Assembly (NCBI RefSeq): GCF_015690355.1
Contig: NZ_JADPRT010000001.1
Span: forward strand, 124,001-188,000
Length of the DNA stretch: 64,000 nucleotides
Source of the DNA: Streptacidiphilus fuscans
Lineage (GTDB): Bacteria; Actinomycetota; Actinomycetes; Streptomycetales; Streptomycetaceae
Direction of reading: 5' to 3'
Every line of letters begins with the position of its first letter. Position 1 is the stretch's first letter. This document shows positions 57,635 through 64,000 of this stretch, in pieces. Under the pieces are notes generated by a model. That model worked only from the letters and a program-made list of their open reading frames with translations, made no database searches and was not told the origin of the DNA. Both the position numbers and the translations under genes were made by a program.

Positions 57635-58087
57635 TCAGGCGTAGAAACGGGTGATGGTGTCCGCGACACAGTGCGGCTTGCCGCCGTCCTTGCCGCTGAT
57701 CGTGAAGCGGACCACGGCCTGGAGGCCGCCGGGGACCTCGGTCGCGGAGACCAGTTCGGCGGTCGCCCGAACGGACGAGCCCACCGGGACGGGGGCCGGG
57801 AAGCGGACCTTGTCCGAGCCGTAGTTCACGGCCATCCGGACGCCCTCGACGCCGTAGCACTCCTTGGCCAGCACCGGGATCAGCGAGAGCGTCAGGTAGC
57901 CGTGCGCGATCGTGGTCCCGAACGGTCCGTCCTTGGCGCGCTCCGGGTCGACGTGGATCCACTGGTGGTCGCCGGTGGCCTCGGCGAAGAGGTCGACCCG
58001 CTTCTGGTCGACGACGTGCCATTCGCTGGTGCCGAGTTCGGTGCCGACGGCCGCGGCGAGGTCTGCGAGGGACGCGAAGATGGTCAT
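57635..58087 (-). CDS. MaoC family dehydratase
   Basis: 150 residues from ATG 58087, a single hot-dog domain. The hydratase 2 motif reads FAEATGDHQWIHVDPERAKD (about 34-53), containing the catalytic Asp and His. Next is FGTTIAHGYLTLSLIP, the conserved helix. R-specific enoyl-CoA hydratases of this type work in beta-oxidation, polyester or polyketide supply; related single-domain proteins act in steroid side-chain breakdown. It is not in an operon with the enoyl-CoA hydratase at 54834. Confidence 0.88.
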   Translation of the reverse strand: MTIFASLADLAAAVGTELGTSEWHVVDQKRVDLFAEATGDHQWIHVDPERAKDGPFGTTIAHGYLTLSLIPVLAKECYGVEGVRMAVNYGSDKVRFPAPVPVGSSVRATAELVSATEVPGGLQAVVRFTISGKDGGKPHCVADTITRFYA

Positions 58088-58386
58088 GGAACCGGAGCGT
58101 AGCCCTCGGTCCCGGCCACCTGAATGTGGCGCAGGTCACAGATCGGGGGCTTTCCGGAGCGTCGCGGCGGGCCTGTCCGCGATCCGGTGCGCCCCGAGCC
58201 GACGGGTTTTCCGTCCGGGCCAACGGGTAGAGGGAGCTGGCAGGCGGATGTGGCTGGTGGGAGCCGGTGCGAGGACGCGCGGTGGCCGGTCGGCGTCCGC
58301 GGGGGCCTGCGGATTCTGACGGTGGAACAGCGACGGCAGCAGTGTGCCCCGAACGACGGGTCCGACCCGGCGCCGGGCTTGGGGGT

Positions 58387-59190
58387 GTGGTGGATCTCGC
58401 GGTGGAGCTGGTGCTCCTGGGGGCGGAGTGCCCGGACGAGCGTGCGTTCGGCGGGTCGTTGGGTGCTGCCGAGGGAGCGCAGCGCTTCTGGCGCGCGGTC
58501 ACCGGCACGCTGCTGGACGCCGGGCCCGGCCGCTGCCGGGTCACCTCCGTCCATCCCGAGACCGACGCCAACGCGATGCTGTCGGCGCTCAAGGAGGCGG
58601 CCTCGCGCGGCGGCCGGCTGCTGGTGGTCTATCTCGGCGGCCAGCTGGCCTGGGACGAGCGCAGGCGGCGTCCCGCGCTGGTGACGGCGGGCAGCCTGCG
58701 CGAGAACGCGGCCCGGCGCGGCCTTCCCTGCGACTGGGTCACCAGTGCAATGGCCCACGGCACCCAGCAGGAGGCGCTGCTGGTGCTGGACCTGGCCGCC
58801 GATCCGGTCGCCTGGCAGGAGTGGCCCGCCTGGGCGGAGGCCGAGCTGGAGGTTCCGGCCTGGGGCCGGGTCGTCCGCCACGACACGCATCGCCGGGGGC
58901 GCGCGGCCGAGGACATGCGCGCCGGGGTGCTCGCGGAGGAGCTCGCCGAACTGCTGGACGCGGGCGCGCCCGGTGCGCCCGCCGCGCTCGACGTGAGGAC
59001 GCTCGACGCGCGGCTGGAGCTCCTCGGATCCCTGGGCGCGCGTCCGGAAAGGCGCGTTTCGCACGCGCGTGAGCGGGGCGTGCGCGAGGCGGGAGCGCCG
59101 ATCCATCACGTCGGTCCGCCGGGGGACTGCCGGTTGTTGCTGCGTAACCGGTCGGTGCTGCGCGGCGCGCTGCGCTCCTTCGCGCGCTGA
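58387..59190 (+). CDS. degenerate caspase-like (C14-fold) protein (putative)
   Basis: 267 residues from GTG 58387 (or GTG 58390). The order of elements parallels caspase-like domains. These are VELVLLGAECPDER (strand 1), TDANAMLSALKEAASRGGRL (helix) and LLVVYLGGQLAWDER, in the place of the usual LLVYYAGHG strand. EALLVLDLAADPV follows, in the place of the strand before the catalytic Cys (DCCHSG). Both catalytic residues would be missing (His to Gly, Cys region to Leu/Ala), so any function must be non-proteolytic. The C-terminal 80 residues are basic. The assignment is by pattern only and needs a structure prediction. Confidence 0.5.
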   Translation: MVDLAVELVLLGAECPDERAFGGSLGAAEGAQRFWRAVTGTLLDAGPGRCRVTSVHPETDANAMLSALKEAASRGGRLLVVYLGGQLAWDERRRRPALVTAGSLRENAARRGLPCDWVTSAMAHGTQQEALLVLDLAADPVAWQEWPAWAEAELEVPAWGRVVRHDTHRRGRAAEDMRAGVLAEELAELLDAGAPGAPAALDVRTLDARLELLGSLGARPERRVSHARERGVREAGAPIHHVGPPGDCRLLLRNRSVLRGALRSFAR

Positions 59191-59328
59191 AGAGGCGTGA
59201 AAGTGCCGGAGGCATTGACGTGCGCATTACGACGGGGAGAATTTCAGCCACACCCGGGGACAGCGCCCGCTTCGGGGCATAGGGTGCTGAGCACCGTCAA
59301 TCCGGGAATCGACGGCAAGGGGGGAGCC

Positions 59329-59997
59329 ATGCGGCGCCTGTTCACCGGTTTTCGGAACCGCCCTTCACACCGTGCTGCTGACGGCACGTCATCCGATTCC
59401 GCCGATTCCGCGCGCTCGCGCGGAGCGGTGCCGGCGGCCGTCGTGACGGTGGCGTCGTGTGTCGCACTGCTCGCCGGGTGTGCAAGCGGCGGCGGCGCGG
59501 AGACACTCAACGGCGCGCCCTCTAAGGACGCCACGCCCCCCGCCCCGGCAGGGCTCGCCGCCCCCAGCGTCGCCGGGCCCGACGCGGACTTCGTGCTCCG
59601 CGCCTACGCGGGCTACTGGGCGGCCCAGGTACGCGCCATGTCCACCGGCCAGGCGGACGGAAGCGACTTGTCCACCTACGCCACCAGCGAGGCGCTGAGC
59701 GACAGTTACGCCGACCTGGTCCGGCTCGACGGCGACGGCATGCGGATGCGCGGAGCCCCGGTGTCGCACCCCAAGGTCACCTCGGTCGGGGCGATGTCCG
59801 GCGCGAAGGGGATCGACCAGGCCACCGTCGTCGACTGCCTCGACGTCACCGGCTGGCACCAGGTGCTCGGCTCCAACGGGCGGATCGCCGACCCCGCCCG
59901 ACGACTGACGCGCTACCAGGTCGTCGCCACCGCCCGAACAGTCGGAGGAGTCTGGATGATCACCCAGATCACGCGTGAGACGGACAAGCCGTGCTGA
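59329..59997 (+). CDS. lipoprotein at the head of the Tad-like operon
   Basis: 222 residues from ATG 59329 with GGGGGAG 2-3 nt upstream. An unusually long basic head (45 residues) precedes the hydrophobic core and lipobox LAGC (Cys49). After an Ala/Pro linker the mature part (DADFVLRAYAGYWAAQVRAM, then ATVVDCLDVTGWHQVLGSN) has the NTF2-like cystatin-fold pattern of small secreted actinobacterial proteins. It overlaps the next gene by 7 bp. It is probably an outer-face component or chaperone of the pilus system; its role is inferred from position only. Confidence 0.72.
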   Translation: MRRLFTGFRNRPSHRAADGTSSDSADSARSRGAVPAAVVTVASCVALLAGCASGGGAETLNGAPSKDATPPAPAGLAAPSVAGPDADFVLRAYAGYWAAQVRAMSTGQADGSDLSTYATSEALSDSYADLVRLDGDGMRMRGAPVSHPKVTSVGAMSGAKGIDQATVVDCLDVTGWHQVLGSNGRIADPARRLTRYQVVATARTVGGVWMITQITRETDKPC

Positions 59998-60926
59998 CCC
60001 GGAGAGCGGCCCATTCGGGGGCTCGGCTCGCCACCGCGCTGCTCCTGGTCCTGGTCGGACTGATGGGCGCGGCAGGGAGCGCGCGGGCGGATGTGACGCC
60101 GTGCGCCAACTCCTCGGTGTGCGTAGGCGCGGGATCCCCCGGGTCCCCAGGGTCCGGTGGTGGTACCCAAGGTGGCGGTTCGGGGGGCGGATCCGGCGGA
60201 GGCGGGAGCTGCTACTACAACAACCAGCCGGAGCCTTGCTACGTCGCCGGCATCGGCACGTTCGACCCCGACGACGGCTGCTACTACACCACGATGCAGC
60301 CGCAGCCCCCGGCGGGCGACCCGCTCTGGCAGGGGCACCAGCCCGGCGACGGCGCCGTCTACGTCCGCACCTGTGCGCTCAACGGCGGTGGCGGCACGGT
60401 CAGTCTCTGGCTCGCTGCGGCTCCGCCCGCGGCCGCCCCGGTGACACCCGCTCAGCTTGCGCAGCAGGCTCTGAAGAAGATCAAGATTATCAACGCCCAG
60501 CCGGAGACGGCTCCGGGAGGCGGAAAGCCCGGCCTGGTCAACACGCCCGTCATGCTCTGGCTGCAGCCCTTTGACGGCAACCCCGCCGACGGCTATCCGT
60601 ACGCCCCGCCGAGCGCACCGGCCCAGGCCACCGCGAGCGTCCCCGGGCTCTCGGTGACTGCCAAAGTCTGGTCGACCAAGGTGACCTGGAACATGGGTGA
60701 CGGCACGAGCGTCGTCTGCCCCGACGCAGGGACGCCGTACGCAGGAACGCTCGTCAACGGGTGCACGCACACCTATTCCACGGCGAACAACGCCTACGCC
60801 GTCAACGCCGCGGTCAGCTGGACCGTCACCTGGTCCGGCGGCGGCCAGACCGGAGCCTTCAATCTGGACGACATGCCCAGCAAGGGGATCACCCTCACGG
60901 TGGACGAGATCCAAGTGCTCAACTGA
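59991..60926 (+). CDS. secreted protein with PKD-like domain, Tad-like operon
   Basis: 311 residues from GTG 59991. A signal peptide (LATALLLVLVGLMGAAGSARA, cut before DVTP) precedes a Gly/Ser-rich spacer (GSGGGTQGGGSGGGSGGGG). Cys-rich repeats follow (CYYNNQPEPC, CYYTTMQP). The C-terminal half contains the PKD-type strand WNMGDGTSVVC and CTHTYSTA, as in surface beta-sandwich domains. No anchor is seen. Its place between a lipoprotein and SAF/CpaB-like genes suggests a cell-surface or pilus-associated role. Confidence 0.75.
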   Translation: MLTRRAAHSGARLATALLLVLVGLMGAAGSARADVTPCANSSVCVGAGSPGSPGSGGGTQGGGSGGGSGGGGSCYYNNQPEPCYVAGIGTFDPDDGCYYTTMQPQPPAGDPLWQGHQPGDGAVYVRTCALNGGGGTVSLWLAAAPPAAAPVTPAQLAQQALKKIKIINAQPETAPGGGKPGLVNTPVMLWLQPFDGNPADGYPYAPPSAPAQATASVPGLSVTAKVWSTKVTWNMGDGTSVVCPDAGTPYAGTLVNGCTHTYSTANNAYAVNAAVSWTVTWSGGGQTGAFNLDDMPSKGITLTVDEIQVLN

Positions 60927-61027
60927 CGCACCAGCACGCACCACCACGCTTCACCGCACCGCCCCTGCAATGCCACGCACCGCACCGCACCTGCACGGAA
61001 CGGACCAAGGAAAGAGGCGAGACTCCG

Positions 61028-61807
61028 GTGGAAGCCCCCGCGTCCCCGACGCTCACCGCAGGGCAACGCCCCGCAGCGCCGATACGCGCGCCCCAACGCC
61101 GCAGGCGCAGGCCCGCCGTGCTCGCGCTCGGAGTCGCCCTGATCGCGGCCGGAGGGCTGGGCGGCAGCGCTCTCTACCTGACCACCGGTCAACGCGTCGG
61201 CGTCCTGGCCCTCACCCAGGACGTCCCGGTCGGCCAGCCGATCACCGCAGGTGACCTGACGGTGGTGCGGATCTCCCTCGACCCCGCCCTCAAGCCGCTC
61301 AACTCCGACAGCCACGTGCTCGGGATGCGCGCCACGACCGACCTCAAGGCCGGACAGCTCCTCACCGGCGCGGACCTGACCAACGATCCGCTGGTCGACA
61401 CCGGCGAGCAGGTCGTCGGGCTGGCCGCCAAGCCGACCCAGCTGCCCGCGTCCGGGGTCCAGGCGGGCGCGTGGGTGGTCATGGTCTTCACGCCGTCGGC
61501 GGTCGGCAACGGCAGCGCGACGGGCGGATCGCCGACGACGAGCGGGGGCAGCAGCAACAACGGCGGGTCCGGCAACAGCGGTTCGGGCGGGTCGGGCGGC
61601 TCCGCGGCGGCCGGGACCGGCGCGGCGCAGGTGCAGTCGATCACGCTGCGGGTCGTCGACGTCGGCCAGGTCTCGCAGTCCGACGGCACCGTCGTGGTGG
61701 ACGTCGCCGTGCCGCCGCAGAAGGCCGCCGCCGTGGCGGACCTGGCCGCGAGCGGCAGGTTCATGCTGCTGCTCGCCGCCACCGGGGCGCAGGGCGGTGG
61801 CGGCTGA
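61028..61807 (+). CDS. SAF-domain protein (CpaB/RcpC-like)
   Basis: 259 residues from GTG 61028. A basic cytoplasmic head (PQRRRRRP) and one membrane helix (AVLALGVALIAAGGLGGSAL) lead to an external SAF domain. The SAF part reads VGVLALTQDVPVGQPITAGD, then LTVVRISLDP and LKAGQLLTGADL. A Gly/Ser/Asn-rich loop (SGGSSNNGGSGNSGSGGSGG) interrupts the second half. CpaB/RcpC proteins help assemble Flp/Tad pili at the envelope. The next gene starts on the last base of its stop codon (TGATG). Confidence 0.8.
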   Translation: MEAPASPTLTAGQRPAAPIRAPQRRRRRPAVLALGVALIAAGGLGGSALYLTTGQRVGVLALTQDVPVGQPITAGDLTVVRISLDPALKPLNSDSHVLGMRATTDLKAGQLLTGADLTNDPLVDTGEQVVGLAAKPTQLPASGVQAGAWVVMVFTPSAVGNGSATGGSPTTSGGSSNNGGSGNSGSGGSGGSAAAGTGAAQVQSITLRVVDVGQVSQSDGTVVVDVAVPPQKAAAVADLAASGRFMLLLAATGAQGGGG

Positions 61808-63138
61808 TGGCGGTGGTCGCGATCACCGGTGGTCCCGGCGCGCCCGGAGCCACCAGCACGGCGCTCGCGCTGCTGCTCAACTGGCCGCTGGCGGAGCACC
61901 GGAAGGTGCTCCTGCTCGAATGCGACCCCGACGGCGGCGCGGTGCTCTCGGGCGCGTTGCAGGGCCAGGTCGAGGCGGGCGGCGGCCTGCGCAACCTGGC
62001 GTTGGCGGACCGGCGCGGACGGCTGCTCGAAGTCCTGTGGGAGCAGTGCCTCGACCTCTCCCCGGGCGGCACCGGCGACCGGCTGCTGCTGCCCGGCCTC
62101 ACCGATCCCGCCCAGGCCCCCGCGCTCGCGTACACCTGGGAGCCGCTCGCGCAGACCTGCCAGGCGCTGGACGCGTATGGCTGCGACGTCCTGGTGGACC
62201 TCGGCCGCTCCGGCACGCACGGACCCTCGGCGGTGCTGGTGCAGCAGGCGGACGCCGTGGTGACGGTGCTGCGGACCACGCTGCGCGGGCTCAGCGCGAC
62301 GCAGCCCCGGATCGCCACGCTGGCGGCGGACCTCGCGACGCAGGGCACCGGCGCGGACGCGCTCGGTCTGCTGCTGATCCAGGAGGGGCCGTACGCGTCG
62401 GCGGAGGTCTCCCGGGCGCTCGGGGCCCCGGTCCTCGGTGTCCTGCCGCACGCTCCGCGCGAGGCGCGGGTCCTCTCCGACGGCGGGCAGACCTCGGACC
62501 GGCGCTTCCAGCGCTCGGAGTTGATGCGCGCCGCGCGCTCGACGGCGGACGAGCTGCGGGCACTGGTCGCGCGCCGCCGGGTGCGGTTGCGGCCCGGAGG
62601 TGGGTACGCGCCGGAGGCGGCGACTGCGGCTCCTCCGATTCCGCCGGTTCAGTCGGTGGTGGGAACTCCCATGGTGTCCATGCCTCCTACGGCTGCTCCG
62701 GCTGGAGCGCGTCATGCGGCGCCGGAGTTCACCGCGCCGGTGGGGGAGCCTCTGGCGGCAGCGGCTCACGTGCCGGTACCGCCGCCCGCGCCGCAACCCG
62801 CGTACCGTCCCGCACACGGGGCGGCCGCGGCGGCTGTGGCGGCGCACCCCAGCGGGCTGGTGACACCCGGCCAGGCGCTGCGGCTGCAGGCGGTGCAGCA
62901 GACGTTCGTTCCCGACCTCGGAGCCGCCGGAACGGACGCAAACTCTCACCCTAAGCCTCAGGATGACGATTCGGCCTCCGCCCCCGCGCAGGACTGGTTC
63001 AACGCCCCTCCGTTGTCGGTCCACGCGCCCCGCCCGCCCGTGCCGCAGCCGGCCGTTCCGCAGCCGTTCCTGCCCGAAGGGGAGCCCGGCACCGCGCAGC
63101 CGCACGAGCCCGGGGAGGTGTCGGCCCATGTCCGTTGA
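61807..63138 (+). CDS. MinD/ParA-like ATPase (CpaE/TadZ-like)
   Basis: 443 residues from ATG 61807. The N-terminal P-loop-like motif reads TGGPGAPGATSTAL (about 7-20), where the usual deviant Walker A Lys is replaced (GAPGATST against GGxGKTT). LLLECDPDGGAVLSG supplies the switch region and DVLVDLGRSG the Walker B region. After about 270 residues a long Pro/Ala-rich tail follows to the end. TadZ/CpaE proteins place the pilus machine at the membrane. The missing Lys suggests weak or no ATP hydrolysis. It overlaps the next gene by 11 bp. Confidence 0.8.
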   Translation: MAVVAITGGPGAPGATSTALALLLNWPLAEHRKVLLLECDPDGGAVLSGALQGQVEAGGGLRNLALADRRGRLLEVLWEQCLDLSPGGTGDRLLLPGLTDPAQAPALAYTWEPLAQTCQALDAYGCDVLVDLGRSGTHGPSAVLVQQADAVVTVLRTTLRGLSATQPRIATLAADLATQGTGADALGLLLIQEGPYASAEVSRALGAPVLGVLPHAPREARVLSDGGQTSDRRFQRSELMRAARSTADELRALVARRRVRLRPGGGYAPEAATAAPPIPPVQSVVGTPMVSMPPTAAPAGARHAAPEFTAPVGEPLAAAAHVPVPPPAPQPAYRPAHGAAAAAVAAHPSGLVTPGQALRLQAVQQTFVPDLGAAGTDANSHPKPQDDDSASAPAQDWFNAPPLSVHAPRPPVPQPAVPQPFLPEGEPGTAQPHEPGEVSAHVR

Positions 63139-64000
63139 GTCGCTGAACCAGCCGATGCCGCGTCAGCAGTTGCCCGAGCGGTCCGCGAACGCACAGCCGA
63201 ACGGACACCTGAACGACCAGCCGAACGGCCCGTTCAACGGCCCCGTCGGTCACCAGCCGTCGCAGTCGCCCAACCTCCTGTTCGGCGCCGTCGTCGACGC
63301 CAGGGTCGCGCAGGAGCTCAAGCGTCAGGTCGCCGCCGAACTGCACGAGCAGCTCAGCGCCTCGGCCGACGCCGCGAGCGCCGACCCCGCCGGGCGTCGG
63401 CAGCGCGGGCGGGCGCTGATCGAGGACGCCGTCGCCCGCTGGTCGGACGCCTACGCCGTCGCCCACGGTGTCACGCCCACGCGGGAGCAGGACCGGGCGT
63501 TGGCGGAGGTGGTCTTCGACCTGCTCTTCCGCGCCGGTCGGCTGCAGCCCTACCTGGACGACCCGGAGATCGAGAACATCCTGATCAACGGCTACGACGA
63601 CGTCTGGATCTCGCGCGCGCACCAGCCGCTCCGCCAGGTCCCGCCGATCGCCGACAGCGACGAGGAACTGGTCGAGCTGCTCCAGGACCTGGCCCGGCGT
63701 CACGGCGGCGGCGAACGGTCGCTGTCGACGGCCACGCCGACGCTCGCGCTCCGGCTCGAGGGCGGCATGCGGCTCCAGGCGATGACGCACGTGACCCCGC
63801 GCCCGTACGTGGCGATCCGCCGCCACCGCGTCCAGAACGCGACGCTGGGCGACCTGGTCCAGCTCGGCACGGTCGACTCGACCATCGCCGCGTTCCTGGC
63901 GGCGGCGATCCGGGCGCGGAAGAACGTGATGATCACCGGCACCCAGGGCGTCGGCAAGACCAGCCTGCTGCGCGCGATGGCGGGCGAGATCCCGCCGGAC
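63128..64000 (+). CDS. CpaF/TadA-type secretion ATPase, 5' part
   Basis: 291 codons from ATG 63128 run off the right window edge. An Asn/Pro/Gln-rich head (about 1-50, PNGHLNDQPNGPFNGPV) is followed by a helical part (AQELKRQVAAELHEQLSASA). The N-terminal domain of Tad/type II secretion ATPases comes next (LFRAGRLQPYLDDPEIENIL, INGYDDVWI). The Walker A motif GTQGVGKTS lies near residue 273, just before the edge. The enzyme powers assembly of Flp-type pili. With the preceding SAF and CpaE-like genes it marks a Tad locus; the TadB/TadC membrane genes are expected downstream. Confidence 0.9.
   Translation, partial: MSVESLNQPMPRQQLPERSANAQPNGHLNDQPNGPFNGPVGHQPSQSPNLLFGAVVDARVAQELKRQVAAELHEQLSASADAASADPAGRRQRGRALIEDAVARWSDAYAVAHGVTPTREQDRALAEVVFDLLFRAGRLQPYLDDPEIENILINGYDDVWISRAHQPLRQVPPIADSDEELVELLQDLARRHGGGERSLSTATPTLALRLEGGMRLQAMTHVTPRPYVAIRRHRVQNATLGDLVQLGTVDSTIAAFLAAAIRARKNVMITGTQGVGKTSLLRAMAGEIPPD

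Noticed and set aside
56556..58592. 678-codon minus-strand frame overlapping MBL and MaoC genes
   Set aside because: It is out of frame with both recognised proteins and shows no domain of its own.
1..64000. CRISPR array, prophage or transposon
   Set aside because: No regularly spaced repeats, no Cas, transposase, integrase, capsid or terminase genes were seen on either strand.

Overview
The window looks like chromosomal DNA of a mycelial, high-GC actinomycete, most likely of the Streptomycetaceae (Streptomyces, Kitasatospora or Streptacidiphilus type; genus not resolved). The reasons are the strong G/C bias at third codon positions, frequent GTG and TTG starts, 4-bp ATGA/GTGA gene overlaps, DUF5753 helix-turn-helix regulators with their small partner genes, SpoIIE-type PP2C phosphatases, tandem DUF5994 genes and a Tad-type pilus locus. 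No rRNA, intact tRNA, CRISPR array, transposase or integrase was found.

Layout. 1-5.8 kb: end of a secreted sedolisin protease, an NmrA-type oxidoreductase facing a decayed HxlR regulator, and a 1197-residue secreted GH87 alpha-1,3-glucanase-like enzyme. 6.2-22.1 kb: a cell-surface polysaccharide locus. It holds two divergent FemAB/GNAT-fold acyltransferases, a flippase, a phosphoribosyltransferase-kinase-HAD fusion, an APH-fold kinase, a GT-C-like membrane protein and two GH16 lipoproteins on the plus strand. Converging on these are a NodB-type deacetylase and three GT2 glycosyltransferases. A PAS-GGDEF-EAL c-di-GMP protein lies next to it. 24.6-38.6 kb: mixed housekeeping and regulatory genes (SAM methyltransferase, GH15 trehalase-like enzyme, first DUF5753 regulator module, S66 peptidase, LysR-like sensor without HTH, TetR, orphan histidine kinase, TesB, BKACE, MarR).

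38.7-50 kb: an accessory-looking stretch between two copies of a 31-bp direct repeat (30/31 identical). It contains a membrane PP2C phosphatase, an alpha/beta hydrolase, a PP2C remnant, two DUF5994 paralogues with matching leaders, a quinone-oxidoreductase-like gene, a relic acyl-CoA dehydrogenase 3' end, the second DUF5753 module and an operon of three tiny proteins. 50-59 kb: VOC protein, a large Cache-PAS-GAF-PP2C-HATPase sensor phosphatase, an enoyl-CoA hydratase with a KstR-like box, a small autoregulated HTH protein, an MBL-fold hydrolase, a MaoC hydratase and a degenerate caspase-like protein. 59.3-64 kb: start of a Tad/Flp-type pilus operon (lipoprotein, PKD-like secreted protein, SAF/CpaB-like, CpaE/TadZ-like and CpaF/TadA-like ATPase cut by the window end).

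The strongest candidates for undescribed biology are the triple-domain PRTase-kinase-HAD protein inside the polysaccharide locus, the repeat-bounded accessory block with its acyl-CoA dehydrogenase relic, and the DUF5753 module next to the CxCxCH mini-protein operon with a shared GAGAAATC motif.
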